Positions 33,985 through 46,719 of a stretch of 64,000 bases of DNA are shown here, in pieces; within the stretch, counting starts at the first letter, position 1, and each line of letters starts with the position of its first letter. The stretch covers positions 1 to 64,000 of the forward strand of contig JAIXMO010000065.1 of the NCBI GenBank assembly GCA_025677825.1, written 5' to 3'. Both the position numbers and the translations under genes were made by a program. Source of the DNA: Helicostylum pulchrum (taxonomy: Eukaryota > Mucoromycota > Mucoromycetes > Mucorales > Mucoraceae). The notes below the pieces were generated by a model. That model saw only the letters and a list, made by a program, of their open reading frames with translations. It was not told where the DNA came from and ran no database searches.

Positions 33985-34620
33985 CCCCTTTAAGAAATAA
34001 CTACATACGACGGTTGGTACAAACTTCTTTGATTTGTACTGTTCTTATTAGCTAAAATAAATAAATAGAGCAGCGCGTGAGTATAATCGTGTATTATTCT
34101 TAATTTAATTATGTTTCTCTTTTACCTGGTGTTTTCTTTATTGGTTGCTTTTTTGGAGGTTTATTGTAAATTAATCCTGTTTTAGGATCAACGTATCTCA
34201 CTTGGAATTTTGGTGAGCGTTTTATTTTTTTGGCTGCTGAGGCAGCAAAGGGCAGCAGAAGGTTCCACAGGAGAAAGGCAGTTTTCATATTCCTTTTGTT
34301 TTTGCGAGGGAAAGAGTTTGGGTTCTGGAACAGCCCTTGTTTTTTTAGCAATATGTATAGTATGATCGTCTTTAGTAATAAAAGAGCTCGACGACAATGT
34401 GTCATGGATGAGTGGAACAGAAGATACTTTCCTCTTGGGTGTAGACACATTACTAGTTTCGCGCGCTTTTTTTCCTGAGAAAGAATTTCCTCAAGGTCGA
34501 CGGTTTGATAAAGAAGACATTTTTAAGGGGTTCTTCGAGCTTGTTGGTAAATGGGTATGGCAATGGGGGTATGGTTCTTTGAAAAAAAATGTTGTTAAGC
34601 AAATGCAAAATCGCATAAAA
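33985..34620 (-). pseudogene. Broken CCCH zinc-finger gene, third copy
   Basis: Minus-strand pieces match the intact CCCH gene at 56.1-57.8 kb: 34448-34188 (TPKRKVSSVPLIHDTL, AVPEPKLFPSQKQKE) and a fragment near 33985-34055 that corresponds to the FVPTVLCNYFLKGF region. The middle is deleted. A frameshift lies near 34230, and an unrelated tail reading FQVRYVDPKTGLIYNK replaces the zinc fingers. That tail resembles the start of a YL1-C domain, which I offer only as a guess. Confidence 0.7.
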
Positions 34621-34645
34621 AGGTGAGGTTCGTGCCCCTTACTCC

Positions 34646-34963
34646 GAGTTTTATATCATTCCAAATTTAGTTGCAACGATAAATACAATGGCCAGTGAAG
34701 AACAACGAAAGAAGGCTACGTACAAGCTACTAGACGAACAGGAATTTCGTAGATTTTCTAATATTTACGGTAACACTACTATTAACGGCGAAATAACTAA
34801 ATGTAGGGGTGTAGGTTCTGATGAGAGATTTATTACGACTATCCAATGTGATACAACTTCTAACGAATGTCCTCAAGGAATACAAGTATATCACCTTTGC
34901 AGAGAAACATGTGGAACTAGTTCATCTAAACAAATCAAGTATATTGTTTCCATTACTAAATAA
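34646..34963 (+). pseudogene. Truncated BTB tail fused to a Cys-containing extension
   Basis: From 34646 the frame reads EFYIIPNLVATINTM. This matches the end of the BTB gene at 55140 (EFYELPNLVGMINAM) and then continues in frame to a 91-residue stretch starting MASEEQRKKATYKLL that ends at 34963. The extension has five cysteines and is not recognised. The BTB N-terminal part is missing. The sequence just upstream matches the upstream region of the CCCH copy at 36.8 kb, so a recombination joint lies near 34640. Confidence 0.6.
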
Positions 34964-35051
34964 ATCTCTAAATTTATAAAAACTTGATACCATAATAGTT
35001 ATTTTGTTGGTTTTTTTTATTGATCATATAATAATAGAGAACTAAAAATAA

Positions 35052-36660
35052 TTACTTCAATTTCTTTCTTTGTTCGGCGGTAGCTTCATCGTGTAAATAG
35101 AAGCAGTCCTCTCCTTTCTTGCAGTTTTTTGTGATATGGTAAAATCTGCAAGCAAGGATATTCGATCCAACGGTCTTCTTTTCTTCTTCTGGTGCTTTGT
35201 TATGGCTAAGCAAGCAGGCGTCACCAGTGTTACAGTATCTCTTAAAAAGGAAAAAACGACGAGGCCCAGTCAAAACTCTGATTCTGGTCAACCTATCCTC
35301 ATTCAACGGCTGGTGGGAGCAAGGACAACGGTCGTTTTGTTCACAAGAACCTTGTACGTGTAAAAACCTACATGGTTCCAATTTTAAGACCTAAACAAAA
35401 ACAAAAAACAAAAAACAAAAAAACATTACATTTAGTTTTCAAGTCATTTAAGATATTATATAAACTTACATGCGAAAAGTTACACTCTTCACCTTGGTTA
35501 CATGAACCAGTTTTAAAGAATTGGCATATAATATTAAGTGCTGAAGGAGGAGCAGGTTCACCTTCGTGTTTAAATGTACAGTTGTCACCCTAATTATATA
35601 AACATAAAAAAACGTTTTAGTTATCTTTGAATATTCAATCGTACGTATTTTAAATACTTACTTGCTTACAAAAACCCTTCAAGAAATAGTTACATAAGAC
35701 GGTTGGCACGAACTTCTTGTGAGTTTTATTGTTCTTATTTTCCTGCTTAGGTTTATCTTGCCTTTGTTGTTTTTGTTGCTGCGGCACCGTAGAAACATTT
35801 GCTACTTGGGAAACAATAGGCGGCACATGTGTAGTTTGAGAATGAACAGGCTTTTTGTTTACTGTCTTTTTGTTATTTGGTGTTAATTGTTTTTGTTTTT
35901 TGGTGGCTTCCTCATGATATTTTAAAAGCGTGTCGAAGTCAAGCTCACCTTTTTTTTTCGGGCAGTCGTTGTGCTACTTGACGGCCGTTTTGGCTGCTTT
36001 ATTCTTTCTTTGTCTCTTCTTCAACACTCTCGGCTCAATTTAGCCGACAACAGATTCATTTGAGGTGGTTGTTGGTATGATGTTTGATGCGGCAGGTGAT
36101 GGTACTGGTGGTGGCGTATTTTTCGAAGATTTTGTTGGTGTAGTTGACATAGTAGAAGTAATTGTCGGTGCGATCTTTGGTATTGGTGGTGGTAAATCTG
36201 TCGTGAATTTAGTTGGTGTAATAGATATAATAGGATAAGTAATTGTCGGTACGATGGTTGATGCAGTAGGTGGTGGTACTGGTGGTGGTGAATCTGTCAA
36301 AGATCATGTTGGTATATTTTTTGACGATTTTTGGGGCTTTAAAGAAGAAGGTTTTAATTTTTTAGCTGTAGAAGCAGCGGAGGCAACAGAAGGTTCGACA
36401 GAAGGTTCAATAGAAGAGCTGTTTTCCGACTCCTTTCTCTTTTGTGCTGGAACGAGTTTTGGTTCTGCAGCAGCTCTTGTCTTTTTCGCGGCGTGGGTTT
36501 TATGACCCTCCTTACCAACAATAGTACTCGACAATAATGTGTCCTGAATAATTGGAACAGAAGGTAATTTCCTCTTGGGAATCTTTACTGCGGGTACAGC
36601 AGGTGTAGAAACATTACTAGTTTCGCGCGCTTTTTTTCCTGAGAAAGAACTTCTTCAAGG
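35052..36660 (-). pseudogene. CCCH zinc-finger pseudogene, second copy
   Basis: It is collinear with the intact gene at 56134-57768, with the same intron positions. The start codon is lost: where the intact gene has ATG at 57768, this copy has TTG near 36700. At least two in-frame stops follow, near 36302 (where the intact copy reads PTESLTD) and 36040 (after VVG). The C-terminal exons (about 35593-35472 and 35391-35052) stay open, but finger 4 has lost its first cysteine (RRFFLFKRYC). Confidence 0.85.
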
Positions 36661-37164
36661 TCGACGGTCTTATAAAAAAGAGCTTTTTAAGGGCTTCGTT
36701 TGACAAGATAGTATACTTGTATGTTGATTGGGGATTTGGTTCTTTGAAAAAAAATCGTCGTTCAAAAAAAATAAAAATAAAAAACTACGGTCACAGTTTC
36801 AAGCAAATGCATTAAAATATGAGGTCCGTGCCCCGTACTCCCTTTTCCCCAATACGTACTCGAAACGGGTCGCAATTTACAAAAAAAAAAAATGAGGTGG
36901 TCTTTGCTTTTCTGAGTCTGTTACTACTTTTGACTAATATTTTTTGTGTAATGGGCGATAGAGATATGATGCACGTAGGATCAATTACCAATTTAATTTT
37001 ATTGCTTGGTTTTGAATAAAAATTTCTTTTCTCCGGTAAGGAAGCCTTCCTTATATTTCTTAAATAAAAATAAATGAAGGTGGAATAACCAACTTTAAAG
37101 AAATTGCAAAGAAATAAAAAAGTTCTTTTTATATACTGCCATCTACATATCCGTTTAAATATTC

Positions 37165-37485
37165 AACTCTTTTTATCTTCTAACTACTAGATGAATTCGT
37201 AACTTTCGTTTCTTTCCAGCAATAACATACTTCGTACTCCTGAAAGTAGTAGTGAACTAGTATTACGATACACCGCCACTGGATGAAGATCATAATCCTC
37301 TACATGCGCCCTATTCCGTGTATGAAAAAAATTGATCCAATCTAGTAAATTAGTCAAACTTGTTGCTTTATGACGAATTAGGTATCAAGGAAGGGATATC
37401 GGCTCTCTTTATTTGTCCGTAGTATTTACTGAAACCCTTTCATAACAAATTAAAGTATCCAGTTTTTTTTTCTCTTTTGCAAGTA
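37165..37485 (+). repeat. Diverged repeat, copy B
   Basis: Second copy of the 33120-33520 sequence, about 4 kb away in the same orientation, with many substitutions and small gaps. The two copies bracket the broken CCCH and BTB copies. Confidence 0.75.
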
Positions 37486-37739
37486 TGTCAAGTAACTATT
37501 ATATTGATATTATAGATTTAGAAGCATATGAATTTTGTACTACCAGTTGTCAACTGAGGTTTATTTATATAAAAACAAAAATAACACAATTATCTAAGAT
37601 AAACGTAACTAACATCTTATCTTTAGCACGGTATTATCAAGTAATGTTAATATTGAACACAAGGATAAACAGCTATGCAAAGGATAGAGTGAATGAAAGC
37701 TTCGGGCTTCTGAGTAATTGTATCAGTAGCTAATTCTTA

Positions 37740-40700
37740 TAAAGTAGCTCGAGAGACAATTCTTTTATTTATAAAAAGACAACAAGTGTTACAAAATAAA
37801 AAGTCAGTAATAAAGTATAAAATAAAGTTAAATTGTTTATAATATATATAAAAAAAGGAATAGAAGTAACAACGAAGCACAATATGGTAGATAAGTATAA
37901 GATAACGGATCAAAACAGTAGAACCAAAGATATAAAGCAGCACGTTAATTACCTTTGCAACAAATGCTGTTACTTGCTGGTTTTTTTTTTCAGGCATTTT
38001 TCAAACATTTATCTGATATCGGTTGCTCGGATTTTAGAGTCAGCAATCGTTCAAACGCATCCGTTCACTCTTTTTTTTTCTTGTGCCTTTCATAATAAGC
38101 TTATTTCTAAAGAGTGTGTTTTACCATGATGTAATATCAATGATGTTTATTGTATTACGTACTAGACATTCATTAGGTTGAAACTTACATCTCGTCGCCG
38201 CGTATTTTATACACTAACTGTATAGTGTGTTCTGGTATTACCCAGTATATATTGACTGCTTGGAAGAATATTAGTTAAAATGGGGCTGATACCCCGGCTC
38301 TCTCGCTTGTCTTTCCGCCACAAGGAATATATCTTTTTTAGTTGGAAAAAAATCGCAGAGCAATATATTTATTTACGGAGTCAGTAAATACTTATTAAAA
38401 AAGTATTTAGTATTATATCTTTGTTGATTTTTGATTTGACAACTATTAATAAAAGTGAAGGGAACGCATGCTTAAAGGCGAAGTCTAATGGTGCCGAGCA
38501 TCCGTAGCTATATATTACAGTTGTAGCACTTTCTTTCAAAAAGGGCAGAAAAAAACATGGCTATTCTGAGAAGGAAGTATGTGTAAGTAAATTAAATTCT
38601 CTTCTATCAATATTACATATTACTTTAAAAGAGTTTTCTTGTCTGTAATACCCATTTTTAAGAAACAAGTAAAAAAAAAAGTGACACGCCATCCCCTTGT
38701 CATGTTGTTCCTGAAGGAGGAGGCAAAAAAGTACGTAAGCTCAGGTATTTTTTTTTTTTACATTACACACTGAACGGAATAGACTTTGTGGGTAGTTACA
38801 CGATTATTATTTTTAAAAAAAGGTCTTCCAACTTGGTAAAATAGGAAAACAAAAAAATTGCGGTTACGTTAGCAGTACCACTTTAGTTTAAATTATCAGG
38901 ATGAAAACAAACTTTCTTTTTTTACGATCGGGGCAGCAGTATGATTTAAAGTTACGCTGCACGTTGAACAGTTCATGGTAAGGATCTATTATGACATGAC
39001 ATGTACCCCTCACATTACACAGTGAATGAAATATGACAGTACTTTGAAGCACTTGAACTTTTTTAGTTGGTAGTTTTCACCTAAATTTAGACTGTCATCC
39101 CCAAAGAAAAACTTCGGATGCATGATTGCGTCTTTTTTTTTCTTGTATACGTGTGCACAACATTTGATGTATTTTTTTGTCGTTGTTGCATGAATACAGT
39201 GCGTCGTAAAATGATCATCCTAGCCTCGGTCTACGCGATCTAGAGCATTATCAAATTAGTAGGGATTATTTTTGGTACCACTCGTAAATAAAATCATGTG
39301 TGACAAAAAATGGTTTGGTCCAAAAATTCTTTTTACACACTTTTTGCCATCTTACCATTATACACAAATGAGCAGTGAAAATTATTAACTAACGTATATG
39401 TAAACACAAATAGTTATATGAAACATGTAGTATAAGTACGCTAAGATCAGTAAATATATCACACAAGTAAATGTGACCCCTCCCTATTTTTACCATCCTT
39501 TTTATCACATCTTTACAAGTTGCGTTTTCATTTTTTTTTATGTTTGTAAAAATTAATAAGGTTCTTCTAAGAGTAATGGTCAGAGCATTGATACTACAAA
39601 AACATCTGAATGGATTGAAATTATTTATGCCCCTATCTTAAAATCAACTAGCGCATTACCACCAGTTCTCAGTCGACACATTGGGCATAAGCAGCATATT
39701 TTCTGGATCAAAAAATAACTACTGGAAGCTCCTTTGTCACTTCTAGTTCCCATTCTATATGTGTTTGGCAAGCAGAAGAATACTTCAAATCGTACCAATT
39801 AAGAGTAAAATCCTTTACTTTATTTTGTCTATTATGTTTTTATTTATCAAGTGCCTGGTAGTGTCATCATATATACATAAAGTTAGAAGCACATGTGACT
39901 TCATGACATCAAAGAAAAAACTCTACCTTTTTTTTAAATAAAAAAATCATGTCAAGTTGTATTATTCGTTGGTAAAAAGAAATACGACGTCTAATCAAGA
40001 TCTACTTGTCGCATGTATGGCACAAACCAAGGATCTCTTTTTTTTTTAAGTAGATCGGGATAACTATGACAGTATCTTGAAGCGATAGAGATTTTATTCA
40101 AGCTCGGATGTGATAAGATTTTTTTTTAGTTTCGCTAAGGAAAATAGCGCGTACAAAAAGTAAACACATTTTATTTTGTGTACCCATATTGTCGTACCTG
40201 ATCATAAATGTGTTACTTTTTTCTGATTATTCTGTTAGTTTCACTCACTCGATCACTTTTTTTTTTTTCGCCAAGATAGATGGCCCGAGCTTTGATTTTT
40301 TTTCTTTTTTTTTTTCTTTCTGTTCTTGTTATAGGTCTTTTTTTTCTTCTTGTATTCATCGTGTACACACATCAAAGGAAAAAATAAAAATAAAAAACAT
40401 AGTAGCTTATTTTTATGCAAGCTTAACAAAGAGAAGAAAAAAACGGGATCTTTTTTTTTTTTTTTTTTTCATTTAAAATGAGTAACCTAGGTATAGGACA
40501 ATCTTACATGTGTTCGAGAAAAGTATAGAAAATTAGAGTGCTTTTTTTTTTTTTGAGTATTAATAACTCAGATTTGTTGGGTGGGAAAGTAATAACTCTA
40601 GCCATCAGATTGCATGTATGTCCGCCGTAAAGTGTAGAATACTTTTTTTTTTATGAAAACAAGGACAACAATTTCTACCATTCTTGTTTTACCTGTAATT

Positions 40701-41368
40701 TAAAAGTACGCGTTCGATTTGAATCCTAGTTACTATACTCTAAAAAGGTGAAACTTTGCTTTCAAACAATGATATATAGACACTTGTTATGATTTCCTTT
40801 TCAAGTATGGGTTAAAACAGACAAAGAAAATGTGAGGGTGAACAAAAGCGGAATTGACACTTCTCTACCGAGAGATACAAAAGATCAAGAACCATATTTA
40901 TAATTTTGTGCCACCCACACCTTATTATAGTTCTTCCGGGAGAAAGTAAAAAAATATCGATTGTATTTAATCTTTGTAAAACGCTTTGACCACGGAATGA
41001 ATAAAGCTGTAGTTTTTTTTTTGTCGTTATTCTTACTGCTTTGAGTTATACATCAGTATAAACAAATAAAAAGGCGATATGCATACTTTTTTTAATTACC
41101 TGGACCGTTCTATTCGATTCTACTGTATGTTAAATAGATTTAAATAAGATGCATTAGAAATAATAAAGACTTTCTGAGTTCAGGTAGGTGGTACTGATGG
41201 CGTGAGAGTTGGAGGATTTATTTTTGAAGCACACTTTATTAAATGACAACGGAGAAAACATTCCCTGGTGTTTTTTTTATGTGTATATATATACTGGTAC
41301 CCATTTTACTTTTTCTTTTTTTCTTCTCTTAAATCTATTACTCAAATATTTTTTTTAAAACAATAAGC
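37740..41368. promoter_or_regulatory. 3.6 kb gene-poor region upstream of the forkhead gene
   Basis: AT-rich, with many runs of 8-20 T or A. Weakly repeated words occur (GAAATATGACAGTACTTTGAAG near 39027 and CTATGACAGTATCTTGAAGC near 40064; ATTACACACTGAA near 38762 and ATTACACAGTGAA near 39014). No coding exon, tRNA or clear transposon was recognised. It could be the regulatory region of the forkhead gene, decayed transposon sequence, or hold non-coding RNA. Confidence 0.45.
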
Positions 41369-42770
41369 ATGCCTAACAACAACATAAAACGAAAAATCAC
41401 CTCTTCAAAGTCTCATTGCTTTACAATGGTACCAGAATTACCTCTACTCGAAAGACCTATCCTTCCTTGCAAATCAAAAGCTATGACCTCTTCGGACCTG
41501 AAAATTAAAATGGAGTCTGTCGGTGTTCACCCTATGGAAGATGATGATCTTGCCATGTGTCCTGCTAGAATTCGACCTTCTTGGCCCAAGAAGATTATTC
41601 CTTGGTGGGAACCTATCGAAGCAAACGAAAAACCTCCTCACTCGTATTCTACTTTAATTGCGCATGCCATTTTCTCTAGTAAAGATGGAAGACTTACATT
41701 AAGTGATATTTATGCTTGGATCGCAAAGGCATATCCCTCTTTTTCGGTCGGAAACGGCGGGTGGCAGGTAAGACAGACAATATAACTTGACTTTATACAA
41801 ATTAAAAATACTCATTTTTTATATTGATTAATAGAACTCTATTCGTCATAATTTATCACTTAACAAAAAATGGTTTTATAAAATTGACCGTAGACCCACT
41901 CAAAAGAATCCAGGGAAAGGGTGCTACTGGACACTTGTGGCTGGTATGGAGCACATCTTTATCGAGAATTTAACTCATGAGACTGGTCATAGTAGAAGAC
42001 ACCACGATATTGGCCTTGCCACTGAACTTTCTATTGGTCAGCGTAGAGGTGCTTGCTTCTATTATCAACGTGCTGCTGCGCCAGATATGACTCCTTCTGT
42101 TCCAGCAAGTGATAACAATGTGGTGAGAAAGTCTTTATCTACTCCGCTTTATACCACATTCAGAATGATTGATATGAACGAAAAATCTGCACGACTTCGA
42201 CAAAGACCAAGAAGACGTTCTTCACTTCCAACAGATGATTCTGATAACGACTCGGGTATCGATATAAATACTTCTAGCACTAAAAAAAGTACCGTACAAA
42301 AGAAACGACGTACAAGCTCTATCAATGAAACATGTTTATCCTCACCACCCACACCGCAGTTACAGTATGACAGTACTAGTACGATGAACTCTGCAAGTCC
42401 AAACTTGGAAACTAATACTTGGGTGGAACCATTATATAATGATCATCCCTGGTCACCGGCAGAAACATCTGTCGAAAACATATGGTCTAATGTACCAACT
42501 GTACCATCACAAGAAGTCAAGAAAAGACAACCCATTACTATTAATCTGGAAGAGCAAGAAGAACTCACACTAAAATACTTTCAATTTGACCACGACGAGA
42601 TGGACTTTTTAACGTCACCTCTTATGCCAACCACTTTCTCTAACGATTTGTACTATAACAATTTATACCCTCCTTCATCCAGTCTTACATATAACCCCAA
42701 CTTACTTTCATTATCATCCCCTTTGTTAAATAACCAATTTGTATCTATGCAGGACATACTATATTTCTAA
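41369..42770 (+). CDS. Forkhead-box transcription factor
   Basis: Exons 41369-41767 and 41835-42770 give 444 aa. The forkhead domain is at about residues 88-185. It starts KPPHSYSTLIAHAIFSS, includes LSDIYAWIAKAYPSF, crosses the intron between GGWQ and NSIRHNLSLNKKWF, and ends in the wing region PGKGCYWTL. The recognition helix NSIRHNLS is intact, so sequence-specific DNA binding is expected. The C-terminus has a basic patch (RQRPRRRSSLP), Ser/Thr-rich stretches and acidic residues near EEQEELTLKYFQFDHDE, possibly an activation region. It resembles the Fkh/Hcm1/Sep1 class, but I cannot place it within a subfamily. A very long gene-poor region lies upstream. Confidence 0.92.
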
Positions 42771-43112
42771 TCCTTTTGCGTGTAATAAACAACATTTTTA
42801 TATAAATATATTTAAGCTAATTTAAGCTATTTTTTTTTTTTTACCTCAAGAAAAAAACTCCCTCATAATATGAGAAACCTTTAGGATAACAAAGTTGGTG
42901 GCATACGGATTATTCTTAACATGGTGAATTTTAATAGATTAAAATCTAATTTTCTTGTATTAATTGGATTTGCTTGGACGTGATATCTGAGCCAAAATAT
43001 ACACACGTTTTTTTTAAAAGGACAGTCCTTCTTAACGTCTTTTTTTTTTTGTGCGTCACCTTCTCTTTGGACTATATTTTGCTTTTTTAATATATTTTAA
43101 TTTGTTAAAGGA
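42771..43112 (+). promoter_or_regulatory. Short upstream region of the next gene
   Basis: This AT-rich spacer probably holds the 3' end of the forkhead gene and the promoter of the Ser/Tyr/Pro-rich gene. T-rich tracts at 42829-42841 and 43040-43050. Confidence 0.4.
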
Positions 43113-44481
43113 ATGGACAGATACTCACGGGGATATGATGAGCGATACAGAGGCTACTACGATCGCCCTCGTTCCGACACTTATAGACCTGGAGAAAACT
43201 ATAGATCAGAAAGAGAATACAGAGATGGAGGTGTAAGAGGTGGACGTAATTACTCACCCAACCATCATTACTCCTCTGGCAACAGTCGAGGTGGTGGTAA
43301 TAGTGGTAATGTTAATGAGGATAGATACAGCTACACTGATTCAAGACCTTATTATCCTTCTTCAAGAGGCCCATCACCTTCTCGTTCCGACTCTCGATCG
43401 CCCAGAAGACCTTCGTATGGTTATTACCGATCTGGTCCTTCTTCTTATCCGTACAATTCCAGAAGATCTCCTTCTCCTGCTAATGGTGGTCGTAGTGGAA
43501 GTTCCGGTAGAAGAGACTCTTATGATCATCGCCCATATCACAATTCGCCAAACTATCATTATCCTTATCATAGAAACAACAGCCCATACCCACCTTATTC
43601 TTCTAGGAGACATTATTCTGGGCCTCCTCCTTCTTACCCACCAGCAGGCAACGGGAGTGGCTATCATAGTCGAGAAAGTTCAGTTGGTCCTTCTTCTTTA
43701 CAGCAGCAACACCAACCTCCACTTCCTCAACAACAAAGATCCATTCATTCTACTCCAACCTCTACGGCCCCTAATTCACCTGGGCATATGAATTATAATC
43801 CTATTCAACCTTCTGCTCCTTCTGTTCCAAACCAACCTTTGAATGATACTACAACTATAACCACACCTAATTCTACTACAAATGTCATTAATACGAATAC
43901 ACCACAAACTCCTTCATCACTTTCCTTGAATACAAGCTACCCTCCTTCTTATCCGTATGCTTCTCCTGCTACATCATCAAATTATATTGGTGGTGGCGGT
44001 AGTGGATCCAATGCACCTATACGACCTCATCATCATAACTATCATCATAACTCTCACTATAATAGCAACTATCAATCTCATCATTCTTCACCCTCGGTGA
44101 CTATGCCACCAATAAGACAAAGAATATCATGGGCTCCAGATCAAGAAAAAGAGGTAAGATTGAAATGAATACCGAGAAAAAAAAAGAGAGACTAAAAACT
44201 ATATGGTTTAGGTTGAAAGATATCATAATGATCAACGCAAATTATGTGTAGAAGAAAACAAAATTTTGACAGCGTCTCGTAAGAGTCGGTTTGAATTAGA
44301 ATTAGCTAATTGGGATACAAGGAAATTAGAAAATCAATTAGAGTTGGTACAAAAGCAGTGGGAAGAGAACGGTATGGAAGATTTGATACGAGAAGAATTG
44401 AGTTCACGTCTACCCGGAAGATCGAGTTTGAACCCTGTGCGTCCACTCACTTTAACTGCTGCTAATCTTCAAATTCTGTAA
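43113..44481 (+). CDS. Low-complexity Arg/Tyr/Ser/Pro-rich protein with C-terminal coiled coil
   Basis: Exons 43113-44153 and 44212-44481 give 436 aa. About 320 residues are disordered: first Arg/Tyr/Gly-rich (RYRGYYDRPRSDTYRP, RGG boxes), then SR-like SRSPRRPSYG, then Pro/Ser/Gln/His-rich. A short conserved-looking block, PPIRQRISWAPDQEKE, starts the structured end. This continues as a charged helix (SRFELELANWDTRKLENQLE, then LVQKQWEENGMEDL). RGG and SR stretches suggest RNA association or condensate formation, but this is inferred from composition only. No known domain was recognised. Confidence 0.8.
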
Positions 44482-46719
44482 TATTTTTTTTCCCGTGTAT
44501 ATCCCTTATATCGTATATATAATAAAGGAATTGTTTTGTTCCTGTCGCGTATTAGAGATCATATGTGTTAATGAAATGACGAGAAAGAAGTGAGAGTAGA
44601 GATAGAGGTTATTTCGCTAAATAGATTACGATTTGATTTAAAAAATGCCCTTTTAGTCGAACTATTATAATATGCAATTTTTGAGTTGAGTTGATGATTA
44701 CTGTAAGGTTCAAGAAGAGGTGTGTATCAGCTTATCACCATGCACAGAAAATGTCAAATAATACGTAATTTTTATTATCTTTTTTTTAAAAATAGAGACG
44801 AGAGGTAAATATTGGTAGGCACATGTGCATTTTGTTTGCTTATCATTTCAGAAAAACTGGCCAATAATGTTAGCTGCGCAGATGCTGCAAGTGTCATTAC
44901 CTCATATTTTTTTTTTTTGGAAGCAAAGCTTCCTGTTTCTTTAAAAAAACTACTGAAGGGTATAATAGTTAGTCAAGTCAAGATGTTATTTTTAGTAGCC
45001 ATGTGTACATAGTGTGTGCGTACAGAGTAGCAGTGTATTATTAGAACCCTGGGACCTTGGGCCATTTAGCCACTGTTCAGATAGTTAAACGGGTCACTCT
45101 TATCGAATAAATAAACCAAATAAACTTCTGGGAAGCGTGCCTATATCTTTGAAGAAATATTCATTTTCGGAAGCCGAATATACTATATTAAAAAATCAAC
45201 CTGCAGTCTCTGGTTACAATTTTATATATAAAAGGCTATGGCATTGACATTCCTGTTGTTATTGCCGCGGAATCCGAAGGACAGGTCCTTGTGTTTAGTC
45301 AGTATAGAGTATCGTAATTGGTATGGTACTATTGATCGGCATTTATTTCGTGATACTCTTCCATATGTTTGCAATACGAAGCCTATTTATATACAAAACC
45401 TATAAAATTGATCGAGAAGTAAAGATTTCTAAAAGCAAATGTGATCCAATCGGATGATGTGGCTGATTCCAAAGCTTATATTTCCAAGGGTTCCTATCAC
45501 CAAAAATATCGATTATTTTAACTATTAATAAAAAGCAATTTGTAGATCTTAAATAAAGAGAGTCAAGACTAACAATCAAGGTAATTATATAATCTACTAG
45601 TATACAAGTGAACACAGAAATAATGTAGAAAAAAGAAGTCTAATGTAGTACTTAATTCATCGTGATATGCAATCCGATACCACACGCTTATCTACGTCTA
45701 ATATTTGTTAAATATATACTCAGCGCAGGTCAAAAAATATTTATATTCTCAGGACGGACAGTTTAACTTGAAAGGCACAATCTCATAAAAAAAAAAAGAA
45801 AAAATCGCGTCATACTAGATGCGTGTTTTTTATTTAGAAAATATGCGCGTCCATATCAACAGAACTAAATTATTAAAAAGGATAGATGGCGGAGGTTATA
45901 GTATAAATAATTTTTCAAATGCACAAAGTTGATCCGCTATTTTCTACTTTTTATTTAATTGAGCAGTTGAAGAGGTACAACAAAGTGATGTAACTATTTC
46001 TTTTTTAACTCTGTTTTTTATTAGTTACTCGATAACCTAGGTTAGGTAAAATGAGGGATTGAATAGAATTACAGAACAAACGAATGACAAGTGAGGATAA
46101 TTGAATTTTCCAAAACTTTGATTTATGACCGAAGTTGTAATCAATAGCAGAGCATCTTTTTAGCATCATCTTAATTAGGTACTTATAATTGAATTACTCT
46201 GGAATAAATAAAAAAGTGATTTTTTGATTATATCATTTGAGCTGTGATACTCGTTTGTCACAACCCAATCTCGTGTTTTTCAAGTGCATTTACGATCATT
46301 GATTCGCGGCCGATAACTAATCAACAATCCGTCTCAGGTATAACAATTATCTTCTATTGTGAATTTGCATAATACAAGTACAAAGTCATACCAAACTGGC
46401 TGGGATTTTTTTTTAGAGTAGCCGTAATCAGATGTGCATTGATTTTAAGATAAGATTAGTACCTTTTTCTGATTTTATATTAATGATGATACAGCATAAT
46501 AACTGCATTACATAATAACAATCTACTTAATTTTAAAGAATTCCGTTGCGTTAACAATATATAGTACGTAGCATACCTATTCTTTATGCACTAATATATA
46601 AACAAACGATTTACGTAATTGGTATTGGCGTTTAAAAAAAAGTACAGTTTATTTATTATGATCTAAGAGTAGGGGTTGATGGTTTGGTTACATAAGTATT
46701 GTAATTATTATTTGCTTTT
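44482..46719. other. 2.2 kb intergenic with gene remnants
   Basis: Mostly AT-rich, without a gene. A short remnant near 45229-45320 reads GYGIDIPVVIAAESEGQ before a stop and looks like decayed coding sequence. Nothing else was recognised. Confidence 0.4.

Noticed and set aside
37740..41368. Possible tRNA or rRNA genes in the gene-poor region
   Set aside because: I looked for cloverleaf landmarks (GGTTCGA-type loops with matching stems) and found none convincing.
43240..43791. 183-codon open frame overlapping the RGG/SR-rich gene in another frame
   Set aside because: Its Leu/Ile/Val/Thr-rich content is a by-product of the low-complexity coding sequence beneath it, with no start context or splice support.
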